NCBI GenBank assembly: GCA_017646305.1
Contig: JAGCMR010000020.1
Coordinates: forward strand, 1 to 8,706
DNA: 8,706 bases
Direction: 5' to 3'
Source of the DNA: Spirochaetaceae bacterium
GTDB lineage: Bacteria; Spirochaetota; Spirochaetia; Treponematales; Treponemataceae
Position 1 is the first letter of the stretch; the number at the start of each line of letters is the position of its first letter. The notes below the pieces were generated by a model that saw only the letters and a program-made list of their open reading frames with translations, was not told the DNA's origin and made no database searches. A program made the position numbers and the translations under genes. This document shows, piece after piece, positions 1 to 7,968 of this stretch.

Positions 1-1602
1 GGCTCACCTCAGAAGTACGCCTTTGAACCTGTTTTTGCTGGAAAATCAGCCTTTGATAGACTCCTTAAATGGATTGACAGTCTCAGTCAAATTCCCCAGC
101 TCCATCTTCATGAAGGAGTTATTTTTACCTGTCCAGATTATCAAAAACAGATAGAAGATCTTGTAAAGAATTGTAGTATTCCTCTTAAAGTTCTTGCTGG
201 GGATTTTACTACCGTGTCTTCATTTTTGTCTGCATTAGATTCCTGCAAGGGAGATTGTACTTCCATTATTCATAGTCGCTATAGCTGTCCCTTTTACGAT
301 TCAGAACTAACCAAGGAGCTTTTCAATTTTCATCACAAGTATGCCGCTGAATACACCTTTGCGGAAGGCTGGCCAGAGGGATTAGCTCCCGTGGTGGTAA
401 ATGGCAGCACCGTGTCCATTCTCAAGACACTTTCAGAAACAAAGGATTTTGGTTCCGTGGGGCGGGATGTATTTTTTGATGTTATCCGCAGCGATATTAA
501 CTCCTTTGAGGTAGAAACCTTGATGGCACCAGAAGATATGCGTCAGTATCGCTTGGATTTTTCCTGCCACAGTAAGGAAGGTCTGGTGGCTTGTGCAAGA
601 CTTTTCCAAGTTATTCTTGAAGATTCAGGACCTGTTGAGAGCCCAGAATTTGCCCATGCCCTGACTGCCAACAAGCTAGCTTCCGAGGCCATCTTTATAC
701 CTTCAGTGCTACGGACCGTGCCTGCCTTTTACAATGTACAGATTTCCGCCGCCTGTCCTGGTACCTGTACCTACTGTCCCTATCCCAAGGCATACGAGGC
801 AGCCTTTCATCATTCCCCAGCAGAAGCATCTGAGAAAAATCCCCAGTGCTTTATGAAGCTGGAGCAATTCAAGGCTCTGGTGCCAGCTATGGCAGAGCTT
901 TCTGGTGAGGCGGTGGTTTCTCTTTCCCTGTGGGGAGAGCCCTTGGCCCATCCTGATTTTATTGGTTTTGTAGAGGTTGTCTTGGCTCAGCCTGGTCTTT
1001 CTGTGTTGGTGGAAACTGACGGAAGCCTGGTTACAGAGGAGCTTTCCCAGAAAATTCGTTCTGTGGTGGACTCAGCTCCTCCCCGTACCAATGGTCATCC
1101 CCCCATTATGTGGATTGTGTCCTTGGACAGCCAGAACCAGCAGATGTATCAGTCTATGCGGGGAGCAGGTAGCCCAGACTGGCCTATTTCCCATGAACAG
1201 GCTCAAAAGGCCATTCAAATTCTTAGCAAGGATTTTCCTGGTGCCAGCTATGTGCAGTTTGTCCGCACAAAAACCAACGAGGAGCAGCTGGAGGACTTTT
1301 ACCGTAGCCGCAAGGATTGTGGTGGCTTGATTATTCAAAAATACGATAATTTTATGAATTATATGCCAGACCAGCAGGTAACGGATTTATCTCCTGTGGT
1401 GCGGAATCCCTGCTGGCACCAGCGACGTGATATGGTGATTTTAGTGGACGGAAAGGTACCTCTATGCCGGGAGTTCCTGTTGGCAGAAGGTTGTGGCAAT
1501 GTGTTTAGCCAGTCCCTTCAAGACATCTGGCAGAAGGGACAATCCATGCCCTTTATGGACGAATGTGAGCAGTGCGATGAATACTATACCTTCAATTTTT
1601 AA
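1..1602 (+). CDS. Radical SAM/SPASM protein with N-terminal nucleotidyltransferase-like domain (spiro-SPASM type), 5' partial
   Basis: The reading frame is open from base 1, so the gene starts before the window; 533 codons are visible. The radical SAM 4Fe-4S motif CPGTCTYC has cysteines at bases 754, 766 and 775. A C-terminal SPASM-type domain has cysteines at about 1411, 1465, 1492 (in CGN), 1564 and 1573, which would bind auxiliary clusters. The part upstream of the radical SAM core (about 1-690) resembles an SpsF/NeuA-type nucleotidyltransferase: a CPFYD stretch, a 'YTFAEGWPEGLAPVVVN' stretch and an 'MRQYRLDF' stretch align by eye with the SpsF domain of the gene at 2539, but the active-site motif looks degenerate. 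This layout matches the spiro-SPASM family, whose reaction is unknown to me. The position in a sugar-gene operon suggests radical chemistry on a sugar or peptide substrate (inference). An internal GTG at 214 is not the start, because homology-like sequence continues upstream of it. Confidence 0.85.
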   Translation, partial: GSPQKYAFEPVFAGKSAFDRLLKWIDSLSQIPQLHLHEGVIFTCPDYQKQIEDLVKNCSIPLKVLAGDFTTVSSFLSALDSCKGDCTSIIHSRYSCPFYDSELTKELFNFHHKYAAEYTFAEGWPEGLAPVVVNGSTVSILKTLSETKDFGSVGRDVFFDVIRSDINSFEVETLMAPEDMRQYRLDFSCHSKEGLVACARLFQVILEDSGPVESPEFAHALTANKLASEAIFIPSVLRTVPAFYNVQISAACPGTCTYCPYPKAYEAAFHHSPAEASEKNPQCFMKLEQFKALVPAMAELSGEAVVSLSLWGEPLAHPDFIGFVEVVLAQPGLSVLVETDGSLVTEELSQKIRSVVDSAPPRTNGHPPIMWIVSLDSQNQQMYQSMRGAGSPDWPISHEQAQKAIQILSKDFPGASYVQFVRTKTNEEQLEDFYRSRKDCGGLIIQKYDNFMNYMPDQQVTDLSPVVRNPCWHQRRDMVILVDGKVPLCREFLLAEGCGNVFSQSLQDIWQKGQSMPFMDECEQCDEYYTFNF

Positions 1603-2542
1603 TGAGCATCAGGTTCCCCTGACCATTCTCAACGGCAACGAACCCATTGCCAATCCTCGGCTTCCCATTGCAGTTATCCTGCTGAACGTAGGTGCTGGTG
1701 GCTTGTATCGTGGTAAGATTTTGGAAAATCTGGTAAAAAGCGGTTTTTCTTCAATCGTATCCATCGATAAGGTGCAGGGAAAGTACAATGTAGAGGAAAT
1801 GATCAAGAATTATCCAAGTGTCAAGTTCATTATTCCTCGAGATACAGTTTCCATTGGCGACATGATCAACATCGGTATGAGTGAAATTACCGAAGATTAT
1901 GCCCTTGTTATCAATGACTCTATTCACGTTACTCCAGCCTTGCTGTCTGCCAATGTTATTGAACGCTACATTATTCAGGATTATTTTTGTCTTGCTCCAC
2001 GACTGGTGGATTATCAGCGTCGTCCCTTGCCAGTTCGGTTTTCACCTGCAATCGAGCATCATAGTCTTAAGCCAGAATTTTCCGATATTGTCAGTGATAA
2101 AAGTCCCACTCTCTATCCTTTTGATTTTGTAGGAATTTACAACCGGGAGAAATTCATTCGTTTGGGAGGATATGACTACACCATCACTTCACCCTATTGG
2201 CAAAATCTTGATTTTTCACTGCGTGCTTGGTTGTGGGGAGAGGAAATCATCATGTCGCCCCTTTTCCAGCTGGCCTACGAAAATGAGATTCCTGTACCAG
2301 ATACAACACCGGATCATACTCAATTGCGATTCTATCTAAAAAACGGGGCTCCTCGCTATGTAGAGAATCGTTGTTATATTCCTATTAGTCAGTTTATAAA
2401 CTATCGTCGTCGTTCAAAGCTGCCCTTGGGTTTGGCATACAAGGAATTTGTGGAGGCCCGACGTTGGGTGGCCAAGCATAAGTTCGCCTTTCAGCAAGAC
2501 CTGTTTAAGCTCATAGATAACTGGGGAGATAAAATTCGATGA
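1577..2542 (+). CDS. GT-A (family 2-like) glycosyltransferase-like protein
   Basis: This 321-residue cytoplasmic protein has no signal peptide or obvious membrane segment. I chose the ATG at 1577, which overlaps the previous gene by 26 nt. The frame is open further upstream, to an ATG at 1493, but that would give a long overlap and a low-complexity, unrelated N-terminus. The body looks like a GT-A fold: a hydrophobic first strand (residues 31-37, 'IAVILLN'), an 'IDK' at 63-65, 'LVINDSIHV' at 110-118 where GT2 enzymes carry their metal/nucleotide acidic residues, and 'GIYNREKFIRLGGYD' (186-200) followed by 'WQNLDFSLRAWLWGEE' (208-223), the usual GT2 layout of Gly-Gly-Tyr/Phe-Asp and then an acidic residue and Arg. 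A canonical DXD is not evident. It probably transfers or recognises a nucleotide sugar made by its neighbours. The ribosome binding site is weak, which suggests translational coupling to the upstream gene. Family-level confidence is moderate and the substrate is unknown. Confidence 0.7.
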   Translation: MNTIPSIFNEHQVPLTILNGNEPIANPRLPIAVILLNVGAGGLYRGKILENLVKSGFSSIVSIDKVQGKYNVEEMIKNYPSVKFIIPRDTVSIGDMINIGMSEITEDYALVINDSIHVTPALLSANVIERYIIQDYFCLAPRLVDYQRRPLPVRFSPAIEHHSLKPEFSDIVSDKSPTLYPFDFVGIYNREKFIRLGGYDYTITSPYWQNLDFSLRAWLWGEEIIMSPLFQLAYENEIPVPDTTPDHTQLRFYLKNGAPRYVENRCYIPISQFINYRRRSKLPLGLAYKEFVEARRWVAKHKFAFQQDLFKLIDNWGDKIR

Positions 2543-5205
2543 CCATAATTATTGTTCAGTGCCGTCTCGATTCCTCACGCCTTCCTCGTAAGGCTCTGTT
2601 GCCCCTTGGTGGTCGCCCTCTGGTGGCTTGGACCTTGGCTGCCATGAAGCGGGTGCCAGCGGACCACTATATTTTGGCGGTAGACCATGATTCCTTCCAG
2701 GAGCTGGAACCTGTGGCCAAGGATTGTGGTTGGGATATTTTTGCAGGTGCCAAGGATGATGTGCTAGAACGGTTCTGTGCCTGTGCCACAGCTTATCAAT
2801 GCCTTGAGCCTTCTGATATTATTCTCAGAGCAACTGCGGACAATCCCTTTTTGTTTTATGAGGCAGCTACCTGTCTGCTGGAGGAAATGAGGCGACAGCC
2901 TGTAGATTACCTTACCTTTACAGGTCTTCCCCACGGTAGTGGTGTAGAAGTATTTAATGCTCGTTCTCTTATCGAAGCCTGTGGTATGACTGAGGATGCC
3001 TATGACCACGAACATGTGGGCCCAGCCTTTTATCGTCATCCCGAGGATTTTGCCGCTATTATGATGCCAGCTCCTACTCGTTGGCATCACCCCGATTTCC
3101 GTACCACGGTAGATACCTACAGCGACTACCGTCGTTGTCTGAGAATTGTAAGCCAGCTTTCTCATTCTCGAGCTCCTACCAAGCCCTTTACCTCGGAGGA
3201 AATCCTTTCCGCTTTTTCTACTCCTGCTATTATGAATCCTGTGCTCTGTGTTCCCTCAGTGATGAAAGGACGGGGAACAGGTCATCTTCGTCGTTGCCTT
3301 GATATTGCAAAAAAAATAGGCTGCGACATTTTGGTACAGGATTTGCCAGACTCATATTTTTCTGATGAAAAAAAGGAAGCTGTCCTAGGTCTTCCCATTC
3401 CTCAGGAGCTATTAAATCTCATTAATGAGGCAAGAGAGCAAGGCTTGGAAAATTGGCAGTTTAGAAACAGGCTTCCAGAAGCAGGGGAGTATAGCTTGAT
3501 TGTCAGCGATTTCTTTTCTCTAGACAAGGGCTTGGCTCAAAAGCTTTCTTGTGCGGGGCCTATTTTGGCTATTGATGAAGGCTCCTCCAATACATCCTAT
3601 TGTGACTATCTTTTAGATATTATTCCTTCTTACAAGCTGGGACGAGCTCCTAATCTTCGTAATAGCCATTTTATTCCTCTTCCTAGAAACCGTCGGGAAC
3701 CAGTGTGGTCTCATAGGAAAACAGGGGAAGGACAGGATGGAATGGAACCGTCAAAGGAATATTCCCAGCTTTTTACCAAGGTGCTTGTTTCCACTGGTGG
3801 GGAAGATCCTGCAGGTCTTTCCATGCCTGCAGCCTTTGCCTTGGGAAGCCTGGAAAAGAATGTTACTGTCATTGTATCTAATTCAGATGTCTCCAAGAAA
3901 ATGGTTCCTGCCACACTACAAAAGTTTATTCGGGTGGTTCCTCCCGTGGCAAATCTAAGAGAAAAACTCTATCAATATGACTTAGTTGTGACTCACTACG
4001 GTTTTACCGCCTTTGAAGCCTTGGCTGCAGGTTGTGGAGTAATTCTTTTGGGAACCACAGCCCTTCATCAAGCTTTAGGACAAAAATACGGCTTTGCATC
4101 TATTTCTCAGGACTCAATTACTGAATCGGCCTTCCAAGAGCTTTTAGAAAGCCCCTGGCTTTTATATCCAAAGGCAGAAGACGAAGCCCTTGCTGCAAAG
4201 GAAGAGGAAAAGCTGGAAGATTTTGTGTTGCGTGCCGCTAAGGGCTCTCGTATTCTCTGTCCCGTTTGTGGCAAGCATCCTGTGGTTCCTCATCAGGTGG
4301 TGGCCCGTACCTCCCAGCGTACCTTCCGTCGTTGCTCCAGCTGTGGTATGATTTACATCGGCTGGACCTTTGAAGGAATTCAACCTTCTTATTCTGCAGA
4401 TTATTTTTTTGATGATTATAAAAATCAATACGGAAAGACCTATCTTGAGGATTTTGCTGCTATCAAAAATCATGGTGTTCGTCGTATGTCCATTATCGAT
4501 GCCATTTTCTTGGTAAAGAAGGGCGGTCACGGCAAATCTCGACGTAATAATAGATTTGTCCCTTCTGTACTTGATGTTGGCTGTGCCTATGGCCCCTTTC
4601 TTTCTGCGGGAGCTGAAGCTGGTTGGCAGGTTTTTGGTACCGATATTTCTGCTTCTGCGGTGGAATATGTGCAAAATACCTTGAAATTCCCCGCTGTTTG
4701 TGCTGCCTTCCCAGATTTTAACCCTGTAAAGGAGTTTGGTGTGGGACAGTTTGAAGCTGTCACCATGTGGTACGTCATTGAGCATTTCCGTCAGCTGGGG
4801 CCTGTACTCAAGGCCGTATCTCGAATTCTCAAAAAAGGCGGAGTCTTTGCCTTTTCCACTCCTTCTGCAGCTGGAGTGTCGGCTCGCTTTTCTCCAGAAA
4901 GCTTCTTTACTAATAGCCCTGCGGACCACTACACCTTGTGGGAGCCCAAGCGTGCCAAGGATATTCTCCGTCAGTTTGGCTTTAAGGTGGAAAAAATTAT
5001 TTCTACAGGCCATCACCCAGAACGCTTTCCTTCCATCAGGGGACAAAAACAAAAACTGGGTGAATCTGTGTCTTCCACTTCCACTAATTCCCAAAAACTG
5101 AGCCAAGGCTCCCTGTCCTATTCCAGTCTTTATGGATTGAGCCGTTGCTTTAAGTTGGGAGACACCTTTGAAGTATATTGTATTAAAACAGAGGAACTAG
5201 ATTAG
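2539..5205 (+). CDS. Trifunctional fusion: SpsF-like cytidylyltransferase, SpsG/PseG-like domain, zinc-ribbon methyltransferase
   Basis: The protein has 888 residues and three recognisable parts. Residues 1-230 are an SpsF/NeuA-type nucleotidyltransferase, with the nucleotide-binding loop 'CRLDSSRLPRKALLPLGG' (8-25), 'DDVLERF' (73-79) and 'RATADNPF' (97-104). Residues 232-545 resemble SpsG/PseG, the UDP-sugar hydrolase of pseudaminate synthesis: 'GRGTGHLRRC' (244-253) contains the His equivalent to the PseG catalytic base, 'VSTGGEDPAG' (417-426) is the glycine-rich loop, and 'HYGFTAFEALAAG' (486-498) is the C-terminal nucleotide-binding segment. Residues 570-885 are a class I SAM methyltransferase preceded by a zinc ribbon with cysteines 574, 577, 599 and 602; its motif I is 'LDVGCAYG' (678-685), followed by 'TDIS' (701-704). 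The start overlaps the upstream stop as ATGA, with a GGGGAG Shine-Dalgarno at 2523-2528. In most bacteria these activities are separate proteins. The likely role is making a CMP-activated, methylated sugar acid; the exact sugar is not evident. Confidence 0.9.
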   Translation: MTIIIVQCRLDSSRLPRKALLPLGGRPLVAWTLAAMKRVPADHYILAVDHDSFQELEPVAKDCGWDIFAGAKDDVLERFCACATAYQCLEPSDIILRATADNPFLFYEAATCLLEEMRRQPVDYLTFTGLPHGSGVEVFNARSLIEACGMTEDAYDHEHVGPAFYRHPEDFAAIMMPAPTRWHHPDFRTTVDTYSDYRRCLRIVSQLSHSRAPTKPFTSEEILSAFSTPAIMNPVLCVPSVMKGRGTGHLRRCLDIAKKIGCDILVQDLPDSYFSDEKKEAVLGLPIPQELLNLINEAREQGLENWQFRNRLPEAGEYSLIVSDFFSLDKGLAQKLSCAGPILAIDEGSSNTSYCDYLLDIIPSYKLGRAPNLRNSHFIPLPRNRREPVWSHRKTGEGQDGMEPSKEYSQLFTKVLVSTGGEDPAGLSMPAAFALGSLEKNVTVIVSNSDVSKKMVPATLQKFIRVVPPVANLREKLYQYDLVVTHYGFTAFEALAAGCGVILLGTTALHQALGQKYGFASISQDSITESAFQELLESPWLLYPKAEDEALAAKEEEKLEDFVLRAAKGSRILCPVCGKHPVVPHQVVARTSQRTFRRCSSCGMIYIGWTFEGIQPSYSADYFFDDYKNQYGKTYLEDFAAIKNHGVRRMSIIDAIFLVKKGGHGKSRRNNRFVPSVLDVGCAYGPFLSAGAEAGWQVFGTDISASAVEYVQNTLKFPAVCAAFPDFNPVKEFGVGQFEAVTMWYVIEHFRQLGPVLKAVSRILKKGGVFAFSTPSAAGVSARFSPESFFTNSPADHYTLWEPKRAKDILRQFGFKVEKIISTGHHPERFPSIRGQKQKLGESVSSTSTNSQKLSQGSLSYSSLYGLSRCFKLGDTFEVYCIKTEELD

Positions 5206-5208
5206 ACT

Positions 5209-6936
5209 ATGACACATACTGTATCTACTTGCAATTTATCACGTTCTCTAGACTCCACAAAGCCCGCACTCTTGATTTTAGGGGCAGGCCTTATGCAACG
5301 TCCTGCTATACAAGCTGCAAAATCCCTAGGCTGTCAGGTGGTGCTGGTGGATGGTAATCCACAGGCCCTCTGTGTTCCAGAGGCAGATCTCTTCGTCCAT
5401 CTAGACTTGAAGGACAAGGAAGGTATCAAGGAGCTAGCTCTCCAGCTTCTTTCCCAGGGTTCCTTGCAGGGAGTTTTTACTGCCGGCACTGATTTTTCCG
5501 CCACTGTTTCCTACGTGGGAGAAGCCTGTGGTTTTGCTGTTCATTCTTATCAAGCCGCCTGTAATGCCAGCGATAAGACTCTTATGCGTAGCTGTTTTCA
5601 AAAAGCTTTAGTCCCATCTCCAGCCTTTACGGAGGTGGCTTCCCTTGCAGGTCAAGAAAATCACTCTGGAGCCCAAGTGCAAGATCAGCTAGCAGCACTG
5701 TTGTCAGAAAATCCTTTGTTCTACCAGTATCCCTTGGTGGTTAAGCCGGTGGACAATATGGGTGGCCGTGGTTGCCGTTTGGCTACTAGTCATCAGGAAT
5801 TGGTGGAGGCCATACATGATGCCCAAGGAAATTCTCGCAGTGGTCGTGCCATTGTGGAAGAATACATGGATGGGCCAGAGTTTTCCATCGATGCCTTGGT
5901 GTACAATGGCACTGTTACCATCTGTGGCTTTGCAGATCGTCACATTTTCTTTCCTCCTTACTTTATCGAAATGGGCCACACCATTCCTACTGCCATTTCT
6001 CAAAAGGACAAGCTGGCTCTCATAGCTACCTTTGTAAAAGGAATTCATGCCTTAGGTCTCACCTGCGGGGCTGCCAAGGCAGACATCAAGCTTACTGCCA
6101 AGGGGCCCATGATAGGAGAAATTGCTGCCCGTCTTTCTGGTGGCTACATGTCTGGCTGGACCTTTCCCTATTCCTCGGATTTTTTTCTTACTCAACAGGC
6201 TGCAGCTCTGGCTCTTGGCCGTGTTCCAAACCGCTTGCTTGAATGCCGTCGTCCTGTGGAGGATCTTCCACAAAATCTCCCCTTTACCGTCTACGAGGTA
6301 GATTCTAAGCAGTATTGTGGGGAGCGGGCATGGATTTCTATTCCAGGCAAGGTAAAATCTATCCATGGCCTAGAAAAAGCTGGCTGCTGTGCTGGAGTAC
6401 AAGATGTGCTTCCCCGTGTTCGGATAGGTGATACCGTTACATTTCCCAGAAACAATGTGGAAAAATGCGGCAACATTTTAGCCACAGATACAAGCTGGGA
6501 AGGTGCTATCTCCAAGGCCCAGCAGGCTGTAAAAACCATCGTCCTCCAGCTGGAGCCTCATCAAGAAGAAAGTGAAAACTTCTTTGATTTTCCCCACTTA
6601 AGGCAGAAAAATACATTTCCTCCTGCAGCCTTTATTCTTCCCAACCAACAGGAGAAGGAATTTATCAGCTATCTTTCTTCCCAGCTGGGTGATTTTGATC
6701 CAACAAAAACACTGATGGAGCAGCTTCCTTCCTGTCTCGTGTCCTGTCTTGATACTCTTGAAGATTGGAATTATCGAAGCCTCCGAGAAACAGTGCTTTT
6801 AGCTCAGGAAATTCTTACAGCGGAATCAAAGAGAACTTCTTGTTGTGGCAAAAGTCCTTCCTTGGTAAGATTGTGGCATGCCTGTATCCTTGGTGGTATT
6901 CAAGGTCTTTTATATGTAATTGAATCTTCCTGTTAG
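5209..6936 (+). CDS. ATP-grasp ligase with unrecognised C-terminal extension
   Basis: The protein has 575 residues. A pre-ATP-grasp Rossmann-like domain opens it: 'LLILGAGLMQRPAIQAAKSL' (21-40), then 'VVLVDGNPQA' (44-53). The ATP-grasp core follows: 'VVKPVDNMGGRGC' (177-189, ATP-binding lysine and glycine loop), 'VEEYMDGPEFSID' (216-228), and the metal-binding end 'KADIKL' (290-295) with 'GEIAARLSGG' (303-312). The last element has the form seen in ATP-grasp ligases of the carbamoyl-phosphate synthase/biotin carboxylase-like superfamily that join a carboxylate to an amine or thiol through an acyl-phosphate. Residues from about 430 to 575 match nothing I know and are fairly cysteine-containing (509, 513, 545, 546, 559, 575). 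The gene begins 3 nt after the previous stop, with an AGAGG about 14 nt upstream of the ATG. Context suggests it attaches an amino acid or other acid to the sugar made by the neighbouring genes (inference). Confidence 0.85.
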   Translation: MTHTVSTCNLSRSLDSTKPALLILGAGLMQRPAIQAAKSLGCQVVLVDGNPQALCVPEADLFVHLDLKDKEGIKELALQLLSQGSLQGVFTAGTDFSATVSYVGEACGFAVHSYQAACNASDKTLMRSCFQKALVPSPAFTEVASLAGQENHSGAQVQDQLAALLSENPLFYQYPLVVKPVDNMGGRGCRLATSHQELVEAIHDAQGNSRSGRAIVEEYMDGPEFSIDALVYNGTVTICGFADRHIFFPPYFIEMGHTIPTAISQKDKLALIATFVKGIHALGLTCGAAKADIKLTAKGPMIGEIAARLSGGYMSGWTFPYSSDFFLTQQAAALALGRVPNRLLECRRPVEDLPQNLPFTVYEVDSKQYCGERAWISIPGKVKSIHGLEKAGCCAGVQDVLPRVRIGDTVTFPRNNVEKCGNILATDTSWEGAISKAQQAVKTIVLQLEPHQEESENFFDFPHLRQKNTFPPAAFILPNQQEKEFISYLSSQLGDFDPTKTLMEQLPSCLVSCLDTLEDWNYRSLRETVLLAQEILTAESKRTSCCGKSPSLVRLWHACILGGIQGLLYVIESSC

Positions 6937-6940
6937 GAGA
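6935..6940 (+). promoter_or_regulatory. Ribosome binding site for a TTG start
   Basis: AGGAGA lies 5 nt before the TTG at 6946 and overlaps the TAG stop (6934-6936) of the ATP-grasp gene. It decides the start of the amidase: no ATG is nearby, and the encoded protein then begins directly with a signal peptide. The overlap of stop and Shine-Dalgarno suggests ribosomes can pass from one gene to the next. Confidence 0.8.
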
Positions 6941-6945
6941 ACTGA

Positions 6946-7968
6946 TTGAAAAGACTTTTTTCGTGTCTTGTCATTGTATTTTTTTGTTTCTCACCTTTTT
7001 TTGCCCAGAGCTTTGATTTGGCAGAGGCTGCCCAACAAACGGGGGCAGAGCTATACTGGGATTCCCTGTCTGGTAGCGGAATTCTAGAGAAAAATGGTCA
7101 TCAGATTTCTTTTCGGGCTGGAGATCAGTTAGTTCTCTTGAATTATACAAAGCTTGCCATTGTAGATCCCCCTGAAAATAAATCTGGTACTATCTATGTT
7201 ACCCAGAAATTCATAGATGTTGCCAATAATCTCTTTTCCCAAAATGAGCCAGAAACCTATTATAAGGTTGGAGCTATCTTGATTGATCCTGGTCATGGTG
7301 GACGTGACCCAGGAGCAATAGGAAGCTACAAAAAAAATGGAAAGACTGTTTCTTTACAAGAAAAGGATTTAACCTTATCCATATCGAAGTTGCTTGCTCA
7401 GCAATTACAAACAACGTATCCAGATAAGGATGTGATACTCACCCGTTCCGACGATACATGGCTTACTCTAGAACAGCGAGTGGACATAGCAAATTCTATT
7501 CGTCTAGAGCCACATGAAGCTATTTTGTATATTTCCATTCACATTAACGCCTCCTTGGATAAAAATGCCTCTGGCTATGAGGTATGGTATTTGAGTCCTG
7601 GCTTCCGTAGAAAGGTGCTAGAATCAACAGGAGAGAATCAAGAGCTGGAAAATATCCTCAATTCCATGATGGAAGAAGAATACACTACAGAAAGTGTCCT
7701 CATTGCCAAATTTATCATGGATGGATTAGAGGCACAGATTGGAAAGCAAAGTAAATCACGGGGAATTAAGGCAGAAGAATGGTTCGTGGTTCGTAATACT
7801 AACATGCCCAGTGTTTTAGTAGAAGCTGGCTTTATTACCAATGAAAAGGAAGCTGCCCTTTTAGGTGATTCTCAGTACTTGCAAAAAATAACTCAGGGAA
7901 TATATAATGGGCTATCTTCATTTATAACCCATTTTGAACGTTCAAGGGGATTCACTGGTACAGAATGA
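6946..7968 (+). CDS. N-acetylmuramoyl-L-alanine amidase (Amidase_3 family), exported
   Basis: This 340-residue zinc hydrolase should cleave the bond between N-acetylmuramic acid and the stem peptide in peptidoglycan, in the periplasm. It starts at TTG 6946, read as Met. Residues 1-20 form a signal peptide (MKRLF, a hydrophobic core, then SPFFA before Q21). Residues 22-100 form a small N-terminal domain resembling the copper-amine-oxidase-N-like modules found on wall enzymes (tentative). The catalytic domain runs from about 108 to 332: 'IDPGHGGRDPGA' (113-124, zinc ligand H117), 'QEKDLTL' (138-144, E139), 'ISIHINAS' (196-203, H199) and 'SVLVEAGFITNEKEA' (289-303, catalytic E293). All expected zinc and catalytic residues are present, so it is probably active. 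It sits 9 nt after the ATP-grasp gene and overlaps the next gene as ATGA. Possible roles are cell separation or opening the wall for periplasmic flagella. Confidence 0.93.
   Translation: MKRLFSCLVIVFFCFSPFFAQSFDLAEAAQQTGAELYWDSLSGSGILEKNGHQISFRAGDQLVLLNYTKLAIVDPPENKSGTIYVTQKFIDVANNLFSQNEPETYYKVGAILIDPGHGGRDPGAIGSYKKNGKTVSLQEKDLTLSISKLLAQQLQTTYPDKDVILTRSDDTWLTLEQRVDIANSIRLEPHEAILYISIHINASLDKNASGYEVWYLSPGFRRKVLESTGENQELENILNSMMEEEYTTESVLIAKFIMDGLEAQIGKQSKSRGIKAEEWFVVRNTNMPSVLVEAGFITNEKEAALLGDSQYLQKITQGIYNGLSSFITHFERSRGFTGTE

Noticed and set aside
214..216. GTG as the start of the radical SAM gene
   Set aside because: The frame is open back to base 1 and the upstream codons encode plausible protein that continues the nucleotidyltransferase-like domain, so the gene is cut by the window edge.
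1493..1576. Upstream ATG extension of the glycosyltransferase-like gene
   Set aside because: It would overlap the SPASM-coding part of the previous gene by 110 nt and adds 28 residues with no family resemblance; the ATG at 1577 is more economical.
2764..3165. 133-codon open frame on the minus strand
   Set aside because: It is antisense to the SpsF-like domain, with no family features or independent start signals.
4162..5106. 314-codon open frame on the minus strand
   Set aside because: It lies fully inside the methyltransferase part of the fusion gene, whose motifs are clear on the + strand; the minus-strand translation shows no recognisable domain.
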